Shown: positions 1 to 6,290 of the stretch, piece after piece
How positions within the stretch are numbered: position 1 is the stretch's first letter
Layout of the letters: the number at the start of each line of letters is the position of its first letter
Origin: Bacteroidales bacterium
Lineage (GTDB): Bacteria > Bacteroidota > Bacteroidia > Bacteroidales > Muribaculaceae
Length of the DNA: 6,394 bases
NCBI GenBank assembly: GCA_009177195.1
Contig: WFMA01000226.1
Span: 20,612 to 27,005, forward strand
Direction of reading: 5' to 3'
Translations under genes and position numbers: made by a program
The notes under the pieces: model-generated
Database searches by the model: none
The model's input: only the letters and a program-made list of their open reading frames with translations
Told to the model about the DNA's origin: nothing

Positions 1-167
1 TCTCGGCAACGCAAATATACTCAATTTCTCGTAAATCGGAGATATATCTGCTGAATATCACAAAAACCTTACGACAAAATTACACCCTCAAATCGCCATA
101 ACATAGCGATAGCGTGAACTTTATTGACGAGTTGCCGAAAAATCCGCTAAAAACTTCCTGCCGGTCA
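1..167. other. Intergenic region left of the pectinesterase-like gene
   Basis: This stretch is AT-rich and holds no supported coding sequence. Two matches to the Bacteroidota -7 promoter box lie on the minus strand (12-19 and 75-82), so the neighbour beyond the left edge is probably also on the minus strand. I looked for an intrinsic terminator after the stop codon at 168-170. On the minus strand there are two T-runs (around 139-155), but no convincing GC-rich stem precedes them. An 8-bp inverted repeat (TCGGCAAC at 3-10, GTTGCCGA at 131-138) is too far apart to be a clear hairpin. Confidence 0.6.
12..19 (-). promoter_or_regulatory. Candidate -7 promoter box for a gene beyond the left edge
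   Basis: The minus strand reads TATATTTG here, an exact match to the Bacteroidota -7 consensus TAnnTTTG, followed by CG. It is nearly the same sequence as the box before the GH28 gene (TATATTTGCA). No TTTG -33 element is visible at the usual 19-21 nt spacing. A second exact match, TAATTTTG, lies on the minus strand at 75-82 and could be an alternative. The gene served is outside the window, so the call rests on motif and orientation alone. Confidence 0.4.
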
Positions 168-2711
168 CTATTTCCACTCGGCTGAAAGACGGCTTATGAG
201 CGAAGCGCTCGCGCCTGTCGAACCCGTGTGCTGGATGCCAAACGCCGAGAAGTCGACAGGATCTATCCTCGCCGACAGATTCACAGCTTCCGCCACCCCG
301 CCACGAGCTTCCACCGCCGCAGAAGTCGATGCCGATGCGGTAAAGAGATCCCCCTTGACGGCGAGATCAATGCTGCACGGAGTGCGATAGCAACTCGAAG
401 CCACAGGCTCGCTGACAGGGGTCACTATACCGTTGTCGTAACGCACGAGCGAGAACACAACGGCGCGGTCATAGTCGGCTGTACGCTCGATTCGCAAAGC
501 ATAGCCCGACAGCGTCGCAGGGTCAAACTTTATATACACGTCCATGTATTGCCCCGTGGCGCTTCCGAATCCCTGCCCCGCCGGCTTGCACGGCTCGACA
601 ACGAGCGACAGCGACATGTCGCGGCACTTGTCACGCTCAGGCGAGTAGAACATGCGCGCCCCCTTGGTCATCTGAACAAGCCCCACGCCTTTCGCTCCGT
701 CGGTCCCGTAGCCGTAATACCATCCATGCTCGGGATCGGGAGTCCAGTCATGCATTGCAGTATCGACAGGCTTGTATGCGTCAAAGGTCCACCATCCTTT
801 TCTCACTTCAGGCTGATAATGCGCCGGAATATCCGAAAAATCGGTCGACAGGCTTTTCTGCGCTTTGCCCGCTCCGGGGATGTGGTGCGAAGATATGACC
901 TCGGGAAATTCCACAAAAATCCGCTCACCGGGCTTTGTGTCATCCCCCTTTGGAGTGAGCGACGCGACAATACTGTAGCCTTCATCGGCATTTGCTGGGC
1001 GATAAAACGCTTGCCCGGGAACCTTGCCGTGGCGTATTCTGACGGTGTCGCCGGCGGCATCGCGCCTATACCATGCCACAAAACTTTCATCAAGATCGAC
1101 CGCTTCGAGCTTATAGTCAAGCCGTAGGCGATGCGATGATTTGTCATAGACGATGCGGGGCGGCTCAATGACCGCAGGCGCATCCTTAAGATAGGGAGCC
1201 ACGTTGACAATCACAGCACCACGCCAACCGTAATCATGTTCCATCGTCACAGCGCCCGACACGGGCTTCGACAAGAGATTGCCGCTAACACACGTAACAT
1301 CGCCGCCAGTTCCCGCATATAATTTAAGCGACGTGGGATATGCCCACCGGGACTCGCCATCAAAATCATTTTCTATACAATCGTAACCGCCCCACAGCCT
1401 ATAGCGGGGCTGAAGCGGCAGCTTGTCGCCCGACGCCTGCATGTCGACGCTCCTCGATCCGAAATCGACCATCACCGGCACTCCGAGCAATTTCCTGCCG
1501 GTAATATGCTCAATCTTTTCTATCTTGGGACGCAAGCCGAGCGGATCCCAGCCGTCATCCCCGGCAAGCAGATTAGGCGTATTGTAGATTGTAGTTCCGT
1601 CATGTTCCACTTTGTAGGCGGCAAGGAGCGGCTTATCGGTCAAGTCCACACTAAGATTCGGGCGTTCGCCATCAATAGAATACCCTTTGCCGTTGAAAGT
1701 CACGTTGCTCTGATAGCAAGTGTGGTGGGAGAGGTCGCGGGTCCATTGAATGGCTGGACGTTGACGGCTTGACTCCTCCGATGTGCGAAAACGGGTGTCA
1801 ATGACTGCGACCATTCCGGGCACTTTCGTTATATATTGAGGAGAGCCCCCTTGCAAGTCTATGTCGCAGTTTAGGAAAACCGCGCCGGTAGCCGCTGTGC
1901 TGTAGAAGGGCTTGGTGCTGAACCACGTGAACCTGCAGTCAAGATAAACCGCCGACCCGGCGAGAGCGTCGTCGGTACACTCCATGTAGCAGTCCTTGAA
2001 GAGCGAACGCCGGGCGCCGACAAAAGGACACATGTTCAACCGGCTTATAAAGCGGCAATTGCGAGCAAACAAGCGGTCAGTGCCGTCGCATATCCCTATC
2101 TGAGCCTGCACGATGGCTTGACGGCGTTTCTCCCTGTTGAATTCAGGGCGCAGCGGATATTCCAAGTCCACATTACAGTAGTTGCCGAAGGTCACATTCT
2201 CCATTTCAAGCGAAGATCCGATAAAATGCACCATCGTGAAATTTCCAAGCGCTCCCTGGGTTTGCCCTCGATTGGCGGCGAAAACCACATTTTCAGGCTT
2301 GGCGGCAAGCCCCTGAATCGACAAGGTGTCGCGCCTCAACTCCACGGCGTAGGGGATGCCGTTGCTGTTGTCGGGGTTGCGCCTTATTTCCGGATCATCG
2401 GGATCGTCAAGCCAGTAAACCCACGGCGCGACAAGCAATATCACCTTCCCTGCAGGGGCGGTTTCGACCGCTTTCATCGCCGTGACGGCATCCCGAAACA
2501 CGTAGGGCGAAGAGGGAGCTTCCTGAAGCGAGCCGTCAAGATACAGCATTGAAGGACCGAGATTGTAACACTTACCATCGAAAATCACCACCGAGTCATT
2601 GACAAGCTCTACAGGATGGGACGCATCGAGCGAATTGACCGACGCGGCAATCGGAAAAATTCCCGATAGCAAAATATAGAGGAACAGGAATGCGGCTGAA
2701 GTTTTTCTCAT
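168..2711 (-). CDS. Secreted pectinesterase-like (CE8-type) beta-helix protein with C-terminal LamG-like domain
   Basis: An 847-residue exported protein, probably periplasmic or surface-associated, that acts on or binds pectin. Residues 1-24 form a signal peptide (basic MRK, hydrophobic core, cleavage near IAAS); there is no lipobox cysteine. Residues about 68-310 resemble the pectin methylesterase beta-helix. QAQIG (202-206) matches QAVAL, NCRF (218-221) and DCYMECTDD (240-248) match the blocks around QDT and VDFIFG. The canonical catalytic set is altered: no acidic residue occurs from 214 to 239, where the first Asp should be (N226 aligns). D248 is kept. The LGRPW arginine is missing (YITKVP, 293-298). 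Residues about 405-605 look like beta-rich linker or Ig-like domains. Residues about 618-847 resemble a concanavalin/LamG fold (DVYIKFD, GYALRIER). It is transcribed divergently from a GH28 gene. The ATG at 2711 was chosen because it directly begins the signal peptide; the farther ATG at 2768 lies upstream of the promoter box. Catalytic activity is uncertain. Confidence 0.85.
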   Translation of the reverse strand: MRKTSAAFLFLYILLSGIFPIAASVNSLDASHPVELVNDSVVIFDGKCYNLGPSMLYLDGSLQEAPSSPYVFRDAVTAMKAVETAPAGKVILLVAPWVYWLDDPDDPEIRRNPDNSNGIPYAVELRRDTLSIQGLAAKPENVVFAANRGQTQGALGNFTMVHFIGSSLEMENVTFGNYCNVDLEYPLRPEFNREKRRQAIVQAQIGICDGTDRLFARNCRFISRLNMCPFVGARRSLFKDCYMECTDDALAGSAVYLDCRFTWFSTKPFYSTAATGAVFLNCDIDLQGGSPQYITKVPGMVAVIDTRFRTSEESSRQRPAIQWTRDLSHHTCYQSNVTFNGKGYSIDGERPNLSVDLTDKPLLAAYKVEHDGTTIYNTPNLLAGDDGWDPLGLRPKIEKIEHITGRKLLGVPVMVDFGSRSVDMQASGDKLPLQPRYRLWGGYDCIENDFDGESRWAYPTSLKLYAGTGGDVTCVSGNLLSKPVSGAVTMEHDYGWRGAVIVNVAPYLKDAPAVIEPPRIVYDKSSHRLRLDYKLEAVDLDESFVAWYRRDAAGDTVRIRHGKVPGQAFYRPANADEGYSIVASLTPKGDDTKPGERIFVEFPEVISSHHIPGAGKAQKSLSTDFSDIPAHYQPEVRKGWWTFDAYKPVDTAMHDWTPDPEHGWYYGYGTDGAKGVGLVQMTKGARMFYSPERDKCRDMSLSLVVEPCKPAGQGFGSATGQYMDVYIKFDPATLSGYALRIERTADYDRAVVFSLVRYDNGIVTPVSEPVASSCYRTPCSIDLAVKGDLFTASASTSAAVEARGGVAEAVNLSARIDPVDFSAFGIQHTGSTGASASLISRLSAEWK

Positions 2712-2743
2712 GGGACCGGATTTTATCTTTTCAACAATATGTG

Positions 2744-2751
2744 CAAAAATA
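2744..2751 (-). promoter_or_regulatory. Candidate -7 box of the pectinesterase-like gene
   Basis: The minus strand reads TATTTTTG, an exact match to TAnnTTTG, followed by CACA. The box ends 32 nt before the ATG at 2711, giving a short leader. No -33 TTTG is found at normal spacing; the nearest one (minus strand of 2766-2769) is only 14 nt away. The position also argues that translation does not start at the ATG at 2768, which lies upstream of the box. Confidence 0.5.
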
Positions 2752-2784
2752 ACACATTCATCCCACAAATAAGCATAAAATTAG

Positions 2785-2792
2785 TATATTTG
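2785..2792 (+). promoter_or_regulatory. Candidate -7 box of the GH28 gene
   Basis: TATATTTG is an exact match to the Bacteroidota -7 consensus and is followed by CACA. It ends 32 nt before the ATG at 2825, the same distance as the divergent partner box. No clear -33 TTTG element lies 19-21 nt upstream. That would fit a promoter needing an activator, but this is inference. Confidence 0.55.
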
Positions 2793-2824
2793 CACAAGTT
2801 TAATAACCAGAAGAAAAACCAATC

Positions 2825-4318
2825 ATGAAATTACGCCACATTATTCTCAGCGCTATCGCCGCCATTGCCATGACGACATTGCCGGCGCAAGCCAAGACCG
2901 ATTTTTCGGACTATTACAAAAATCTGCCAATCAAACTTCAACCGGTCACCGCGCCCGCAATACCCGACTATACCGTAAAATTGTCGGACTTCGGAGGCGT
3001 GAACGACGGTGTCACCAAAAACACTGAAGCTTTCGCCAAAGCTATGGCTCACCTCGCCCAGAAAGGGGGAGGACATCTGGTAGTGACCGAAGGTATCTGG
3101 TACACGGGACCCATCGCATTTGAGAGCAATGTCGATCTCCACCTCGACCGCGGCGCGTTGGTGCTGTTCTCTGAGGATCTCGCCGACTATCCCGTGCTTG
3201 CCTCCAACTGGGAAGGCATAAGCACCCACCGTGCGATGTCGCCCCTTTCAGCCCGCAATAAAGAGAACATTGTTATATCAGGTTTCGGAACTTTCAACGG
3301 CAACGGTCAGTGCTGGCGTCCGGTAAAGAAGGGCAAGATGACCGAAGCTCAGTGGAAAGAGCTCCTGAAAGGCGGAGCTGTCAACGAAAAAGGTGACGTG
3401 TGGTTCCCCAATGAACGAATCCGCGAAGTATACGAAGACAAGAACCTTCAAAACGAAGCTCATCGCGGAGATATTGCCAAGGCGGAATATGTCCATGACT
3501 TCCTCCGCCCGGTGATGCTGTCGTTCATCCGCTGCAAAAACGTGATGCTCAAAGACGCCACCTTTGAAAATTCACCCGCCTGGAACCTTCATCCGTTCCT
3601 CTGCGAGAATCTCATCATTGACAATGTGACTGTCCGCAACCCCTGGTATGCCCAGAATGGCGACGGCATCGACGTTGAGTCGTGCAACAACGTGCTGATT
3701 GTGAACAGCTCCTTTGACGTGGGCGACGACGCGATTTGTATCAAGTCGGGAAAAGATAAAGACGGTCGCGAGCTTGGCGTTCCATGCCGCAACGTGCTCA
3801 TCGACGGCTGCACCGTTTATCACGGACATGGCGGCTTCGTCATCGGCTCGGAAATGTCGGGCGGCGCCAAGGATATCGTCGTCAAGAACTGCGTGTTCAT
3901 CGGCACTGATGTGGGTCTCCGTTTCAAGTCGACCCGCGGTCGCGGCGGCGTTGTGGAAAATATCTATATCGACGACGTGAAAATGACCGACATATCGGGC
4001 GAAGCTCTTATTTTCGATCTCTATTATGGCGGCAAAGGCAACGCTACAGTTGTGCCGGTCACCGAAGAGACCCCTTCCTTCAAGGATATCTACATGAACA
4101 ACATCACTTGCCGCAGCGCCAAGAGAGCGGCATTCTTCAACGGCTTGCCTGAAATGCCGATGAAGAACGTGCAGATAAAGGATTCGCGTTTCCGCGCCGA
4201 CACGGGAATTACCCTCAACCATGTCGACGGGCTTGTTCTCGACAATGTGACACTCGACATCATCAACGGCGAGCCGCTCACCAAGCAAAACGGCGTGACC
4301 AATCTCGTAATCAAGTAA
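2825..4318 (+). CDS. Secreted GH28 polygalacturonase-family enzyme
   Basis: A 497-residue glycoside hydrolase of family 28, the family that hydrolyses alpha-1,4 galacturonic acid links in pectin backbones. A classical signal peptide (MKLRH, hydrophobic core, AQA|K cleavage after residue 23) sends it to the periplasm; there is no lipobox. The beta-helix opens with LSDFGGVNDG (53-62). All catalytic signatures are present: NGDGID (278-283, Asp280), GDD (300-302, Asp301/302), GHG (334-336, His335) and RFK (366-368, the RIK-type substrate-binding pair). GSEMSGG (341-347) is the version common in bacterial exo-acting or oligosaccharide-active members, so an exo-polygalacturonase is plausible. Rhamnogalacturonan or xylogalacturonan activity cannot be excluded. 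A charged insertion at about 163-228 precedes the catalytic region. The length is normal for bacterial GH28. It has its own promoter, is divergent from the pectinesterase-like gene, and is followed by a strong terminator, so it is likely monocistronic. Confidence 0.93.
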   Translation: MKLRHIILSAIAAIAMTTLPAQAKTDFSDYYKNLPIKLQPVTAPAIPDYTVKLSDFGGVNDGVTKNTEAFAKAMAHLAQKGGGHLVVTEGIWYTGPIAFESNVDLHLDRGALVLFSEDLADYPVLASNWEGISTHRAMSPLSARNKENIVISGFGTFNGNGQCWRPVKKGKMTEAQWKELLKGGAVNEKGDVWFPNERIREVYEDKNLQNEAHRGDIAKAEYVHDFLRPVMLSFIRCKNVMLKDATFENSPAWNLHPFLCENLIIDNVTVRNPWYAQNGDGIDVESCNNVLIVNSSFDVGDDAICIKSGKDKDGRELGVPCRNVLIDGCTVYHGHGGFVIGSEMSGGAKDIVVKNCVFIGTDVGLRFKSTRGRGGVVENIYIDDVKMTDISGEALIFDLYYGGKGNATVVPVTEETPSFKDIYMNNITCRSAKRAAFFNGLPEMPMKNVQIKDSRFRADTGITLNHVDGLVLDNVTLDIINGEPLTKQNGVTNLVIK

Positions 4319-4333
4319 ACAGGAACGGAGAGA

Positions 4334-4349
4334 CCGTTTCGATAAACGG
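4334..4349 (+). other. Small hairpin just upstream of the GH28 terminator
   Basis: CCGTTT (4334-4339) and AAACGG (4344-4349) form a perfect 6-bp stem with the 4-nt loop CGAT. It abuts the terminator stem and shares base 4349 with it, so the two cannot both form in full. It may be a 3' end stabiliser or simply part of the terminator region. Confidence 0.4.
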
Positions 4350-4398
4350 CGAGACTGTGATGAGGCTACACCCCCTCGACACAGTCTCGCATTGTTTT
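4349..4398 (+). terminator. Rho-independent terminator of the GH28 gene
   Basis: A perfect 11-bp stem is formed by GCGAGACTGTG (4349-4359) and CACAGTCTCGC (4380-4390). Inside it, after an A/A mismatch, TGAGG (4361-4365) pairs with CCTCG (4374-4378) using one T-G wobble, leaving an 8-nt loop. ATTGTTTT follows directly. It lies 30 nt after the GH28 stop and separates that gene from the antiporter gene. Confidence 0.85.
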
Positions 4399-4452
4399 AA
4401 CATGATTTTTGAGGTTTTTAGAGTGTTTTATGTAGCTCATAGCCCCTACGGG

Positions 4453-4484
4453 ATTGAGAGAGTGGCGATTTTTTCTTAATTTTG
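4453..4484 (+). promoter_or_regulatory. Promoter of the nhaC-like gene
   Basis: TAATTTTG at 4477-4484 matches the -7 consensus TAnnTTTG exactly. ATTG at 4453-4456 lies 20 nt upstream and matches three of four bases of the -33 element TTTG at the preferred spacing. It is the best two-part promoter in the window. It leaves only 27 nt between the -7 box and the TTG start codon at 4512. Confidence 0.6.
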
Positions 4485-4511
4485 CAGCGAAATTAACCAT
4501 TTTCCAAGTCA

Positions 4512-5963
4512 TTGAATAAGCAAACTATTTTCGGACACCGCAACAACCCGTCGCTGATTGTTTCAGTTATCCCGTTTACATTTCTTATCGCAAGTCTTCT
4601 CGCCATCATAATATGGCGCGGAGCTGACGGAGTTTTCACTCTCGGACCGCTCACACTTCTCTTCTCGGCGGCAATCGCATTGGCGCTGGCGAGAATTGGC
4701 GGCATATCTACCAACCGCGGGCTCCACGTGGGGCTCCGCCGGAGCGCCATCCAGATTCTTCCCGCCGTCCCCATCCTTATATGCATAGCTATTGTCGCCA
4801 CCACCTGGATGCTTTCAGGCGTGGTGCCCACGCTCATCGCCTACGGACTCCACATTCTTTCGCCGCGCATGTTTCTTTTCATCACCTGCATGGTGTGCTC
4901 GGTGATTTCAGTCATGACGGGAAGTTCATGGGCCACGATAGCCACCATCGGCGTTGCCTTTATCGGAATAGGGCGAGTGATGGGCTATAGCGATCCGTGG
5001 ATTGCCGGAGCTATAATATCGGGCGCCTATTTTGGAGATAAAGTGTCGCCGTTGAGCGACACCACCGTCGTAGCGTCGTCGACCGTAGGAGTGGATCTGT
5101 TTGACCACATCCGCTATCTGATGTTCACAACGGTGCCGGCAATGTCAATCGCCCTCCTCGTCTATATCGCCGTCGGCTTCCTCACTCCGCTGAACTCCTC
5201 GCCTGAATCGGCTCCGCTGCTTGATTCGTTGAACGCCACATTCCATATTTCGCCGTGGACCCTGTTGATTCCTCTCATCACGATGGTGATGATTCTCATG
5301 CGCATACCCACTTTCATCGTTCTGCTTGGGGCGGGCGCGCTCGGAGCGATAGGGGTATTCGTGTTCCAGCCTCAGATCGGTATGGAACTGCGCGAGCTAA
5401 TTGTTTCAATATGGAGCGGCTCGACACTCACCACAGGCAATGACGCGCTTGACGAACTCGTTGCCACCGGTGGCATTTTAGGAATGCTCCCAACAATCTT
5501 CCTCGTGCTTAGCGCTATGGTGTTCGGATCAGTGATGATAGGAACCGGAATGCTCACCAAATTGACCGACTCGTTCACCAGCCGACTTCGTCGCCGCACA
5601 AGCATCGTGGGCGCCACCGTAGCGAGCGGGCTCACCATGAACTGCACCACTGGCGACCAATACCTGTCGCTCATCATCACCGGCAACATGTATCGCTCGC
5701 TTTACCGTCGCTACGGTCTCGAACCCCGCTTGCTGAGCCGTTCGATGGAAGATTCGATTTCAGTCACCTCGGTGCTCGTTCCGTGGAATTCATGCGGGCT
5801 CACCCAGTCGATGGTCCTCGGCGTAAGCACTCTCGCCTATTTCCCCTGTTGCATCTTCAACATCCTCACCCCGCTGATGAGCATTCTCGTGGCGCGCATG
5901 GGATTCAAAATCTACCAATCCTTTCCCTCTGCCGCCTTGCGCCTCCACTCCTCGGCAAAATAA
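4512..5963 (+). CDS. nhaC: NhaC-family Na+/H+ antiporter
   Basis: A 483-residue inner-membrane transporter of the NhaC group (ion transporter superfamily), expected to exchange sodium, and perhaps organic acids in some relatives, for protons. About 11-12 hydrophobic spans are visible, for example 13-35, 41-60, 78-98, 117-137, 203-223, 248-286, 321-345 and 430-460. Family signatures are GSSWATIATIG (137-147), SGAYFGDKVSPLSDTT (170-185), NCTTGDQYLSL (377-387) and SMEDSISVTSVLVPWNSCG (411-429). The length is close to that usual for the family (about 460-480). The start is a TTG at 4512. An in-frame stop at 4494-4496 excludes any earlier start, and the first in-frame ATG is at residue 100, past the first membrane spans. 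It has its own promoter and follows a terminator, so it is not in an operon with the GH28 gene. The true substrate cannot be told from sequence; a pectin-related role is not supported. Confidence 0.9.
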   Translation: MNKQTIFGHRNNPSLIVSVIPFTFLIASLLAIIIWRGADGVFTLGPLTLLFSAAIALALARIGGISTNRGLHVGLRRSAIQILPAVPILICIAIVATTWMLSGVVPTLIAYGLHILSPRMFLFITCMVCSVISVMTGSSWATIATIGVAFIGIGRVMGYSDPWIAGAIISGAYFGDKVSPLSDTTVVASSTVGVDLFDHIRYLMFTTVPAMSIALLVYIAVGFLTPLNSSPESAPLLDSLNATFHISPWTLLIPLITMVMILMRIPTFIVLLGAGALGAIGVFVFQPQIGMELRELIVSIWSGSTLTTGNDALDELVATGGILGMLPTIFLVLSAMVFGSVMIGTGMLTKLTDSFTSRLRRRTSIVGATVASGLTMNCTTGDQYLSLIITGNMYRSLYRRYGLEPRLLSRSMEDSISVTSVLVPWNSCGLTQSMVLGVSTLAYFPCCIFNILTPLMSILVARMGFKIYQSFPSAALRLHSSAK

Positions 5964-6023
5964 GCCCCACCCCACAAGCCTGGAAGGCTCACACCTATGG
6001 ATAACCCGGCACCCACAACGTAG

Positions 6024-6043
6024 TGACATCGCGTGCGATGTCA
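6024..6043. repeat. Perfect 9-bp inverted repeat inside tandem unit 1
   Basis: TGACATCGC (6024-6032) and GCGATGTCA (6035-6043) are perfect reverse complements separated by GT. The matching site in unit 2 (6103-6122) keeps GACATC and GATGTC but has a mismatch near the centre. It may be a protein-binding palindrome or a hairpin; nothing here decides which. Confidence 0.6.
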
Positions 6044-6054
6044 CCCCAGTCCGC

Positions 6055-6069
6055 GAGCCTGAAAGGCTC
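6055..6069. repeat. GAGCCT/AGGCTC hairpin at the unit junction
   Basis: GAGCCT (6055-6060), loop GAA, AGGCTC (6064-6069) form a perfect 6-bp stem spanning the junction of units 1 and 2. The same hairpin recurs 79 bp later at 6134-6148. The first unit has a related 5-bp version with a GGA loop (5977-5989). Confidence 0.7.
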
Positions 6070-6162
6070 ACCCTTATGGATAACCCGGCACCCACAACGT
6101 AGGGACATCTCATGCGATGTCACCCCGGTCCGCGAGCCTGAAAGGCTCACCCTTATGGATAA

Positions 6163-6195
6163 CCCGGCACTACGAGCGAAGCGAGGTGTGCCGGG
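6163..6195. repeat. 8-bp inverted repeat closing the tandem array
   Basis: CCCGGCAC (6163-6170), the end of the partial third unit, is the reverse complement of GTGCCGGG (6188-6195). The loop is 17 nt. In units 1 and 2 the same CCCGGCAC is followed by different sequence and has no nearby partner, so the array changes structure at its right end. Confidence 0.65.
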
Positions 6196-6214
6196 ATCAC
6201 CGAAACAAAAGATC

Positions 6215-6232
6215 GCACTCTGCAAAGAGTGC
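6215..6232. repeat. 7-bp hairpin with GCAA loop, possible minus-strand terminator
   Basis: GCACTCT (6215-6221) and AGAGTGC (6226-6232) form a perfect stem with loop GCAA on the plus strand. On the minus strand the stem is followed by GATCTTTTGTTT, which is T-rich but interrupted. It could therefore act as a weak terminator for a minus-strand gene from the right, or just be one module of the repeat mosaic. Confidence 0.5.
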
Positions 6233-6258
6233 CCCCTAAACCCACAAGGAAGAAAAGC

Positions 6259-6274
6259 GAACCCGCAAGGGTTC
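6259..6274. repeat. 6-bp hairpin with GCAA tetraloop
   Basis: GAACCC (6259-6264), GCAA, GGGTTC (6269-6274) form a perfect stem closed by a GNRA-type tetraloop on the plus strand. It has the same loop sequence as the hairpin 26 bp to its left, although the stems differ. Confidence 0.6.
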
Positions 6275-6290
6275 ATCCATCGATAGCCGG

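Larger units (their letters stand above)
5978..6170. repeat. Tandem repeat, 79-bp unit, about 2.4 copies
   Basis: Unit 1 is 5978-6056, unit 2 is 6057-6135, and a partial unit 3 is 6136-6170. Units 1 and 2 differ at 7 of 79 positions. Units 2 and 3 are identical over the 35 bp of unit 3. Each unit starts with a short hairpin (GCCT-loop-AGGC), continues with GGATAACCCGGCAC, and in the full copies ends with a palindrome around GACATC/GATGTC. The regular 79-bp spacing argues for tandem duplication rather than chance similarity. Confidence 0.9.

Noticed and set aside
3..138. 8-bp inverted repeat TCGGCAAC/GTTGCCGA
   Set aside because: The arms are 120 bp apart in AT-rich DNA with no other symmetry or target duplication, so chance or an insertion-element remnant cannot be told apart.
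228..1127. A 299-codon plus-strand open frame opposite the pectinesterase-like gene
   Set aside because: It lies entirely antisense to a well-supported gene, its product is rich in Arg and His with no recognisable domain, and no promoter was found. It is a shadow of the GC-rich opposite strand.
3572..4288. A 238-codon minus-strand open frame inside the GH28 gene
   Set aside because: It is antisense to conserved catalytic motifs of GH28 and has no recognisable protein family pattern.
4319..5963. Functional link between the antiporter and the pectin genes
   Set aside because: A strong terminator and a separate promoter lie between them, and NhaC proteins have general ion-homeostasis roles; proximity alone is not evidence.
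5978..6170. CRISPR array
   Set aside because: The units are contiguous 79-bp near-copies with no constant repeat separated by unique spacers, and no cas gene is present.
5995..6286. Short open frames on both strands in the right-end repeats
   Set aside because: They translate repeat DNA. The same peptide string appears in two overlapping frames because the unit is 79 bp, which is what non-coding tandem repeats give.
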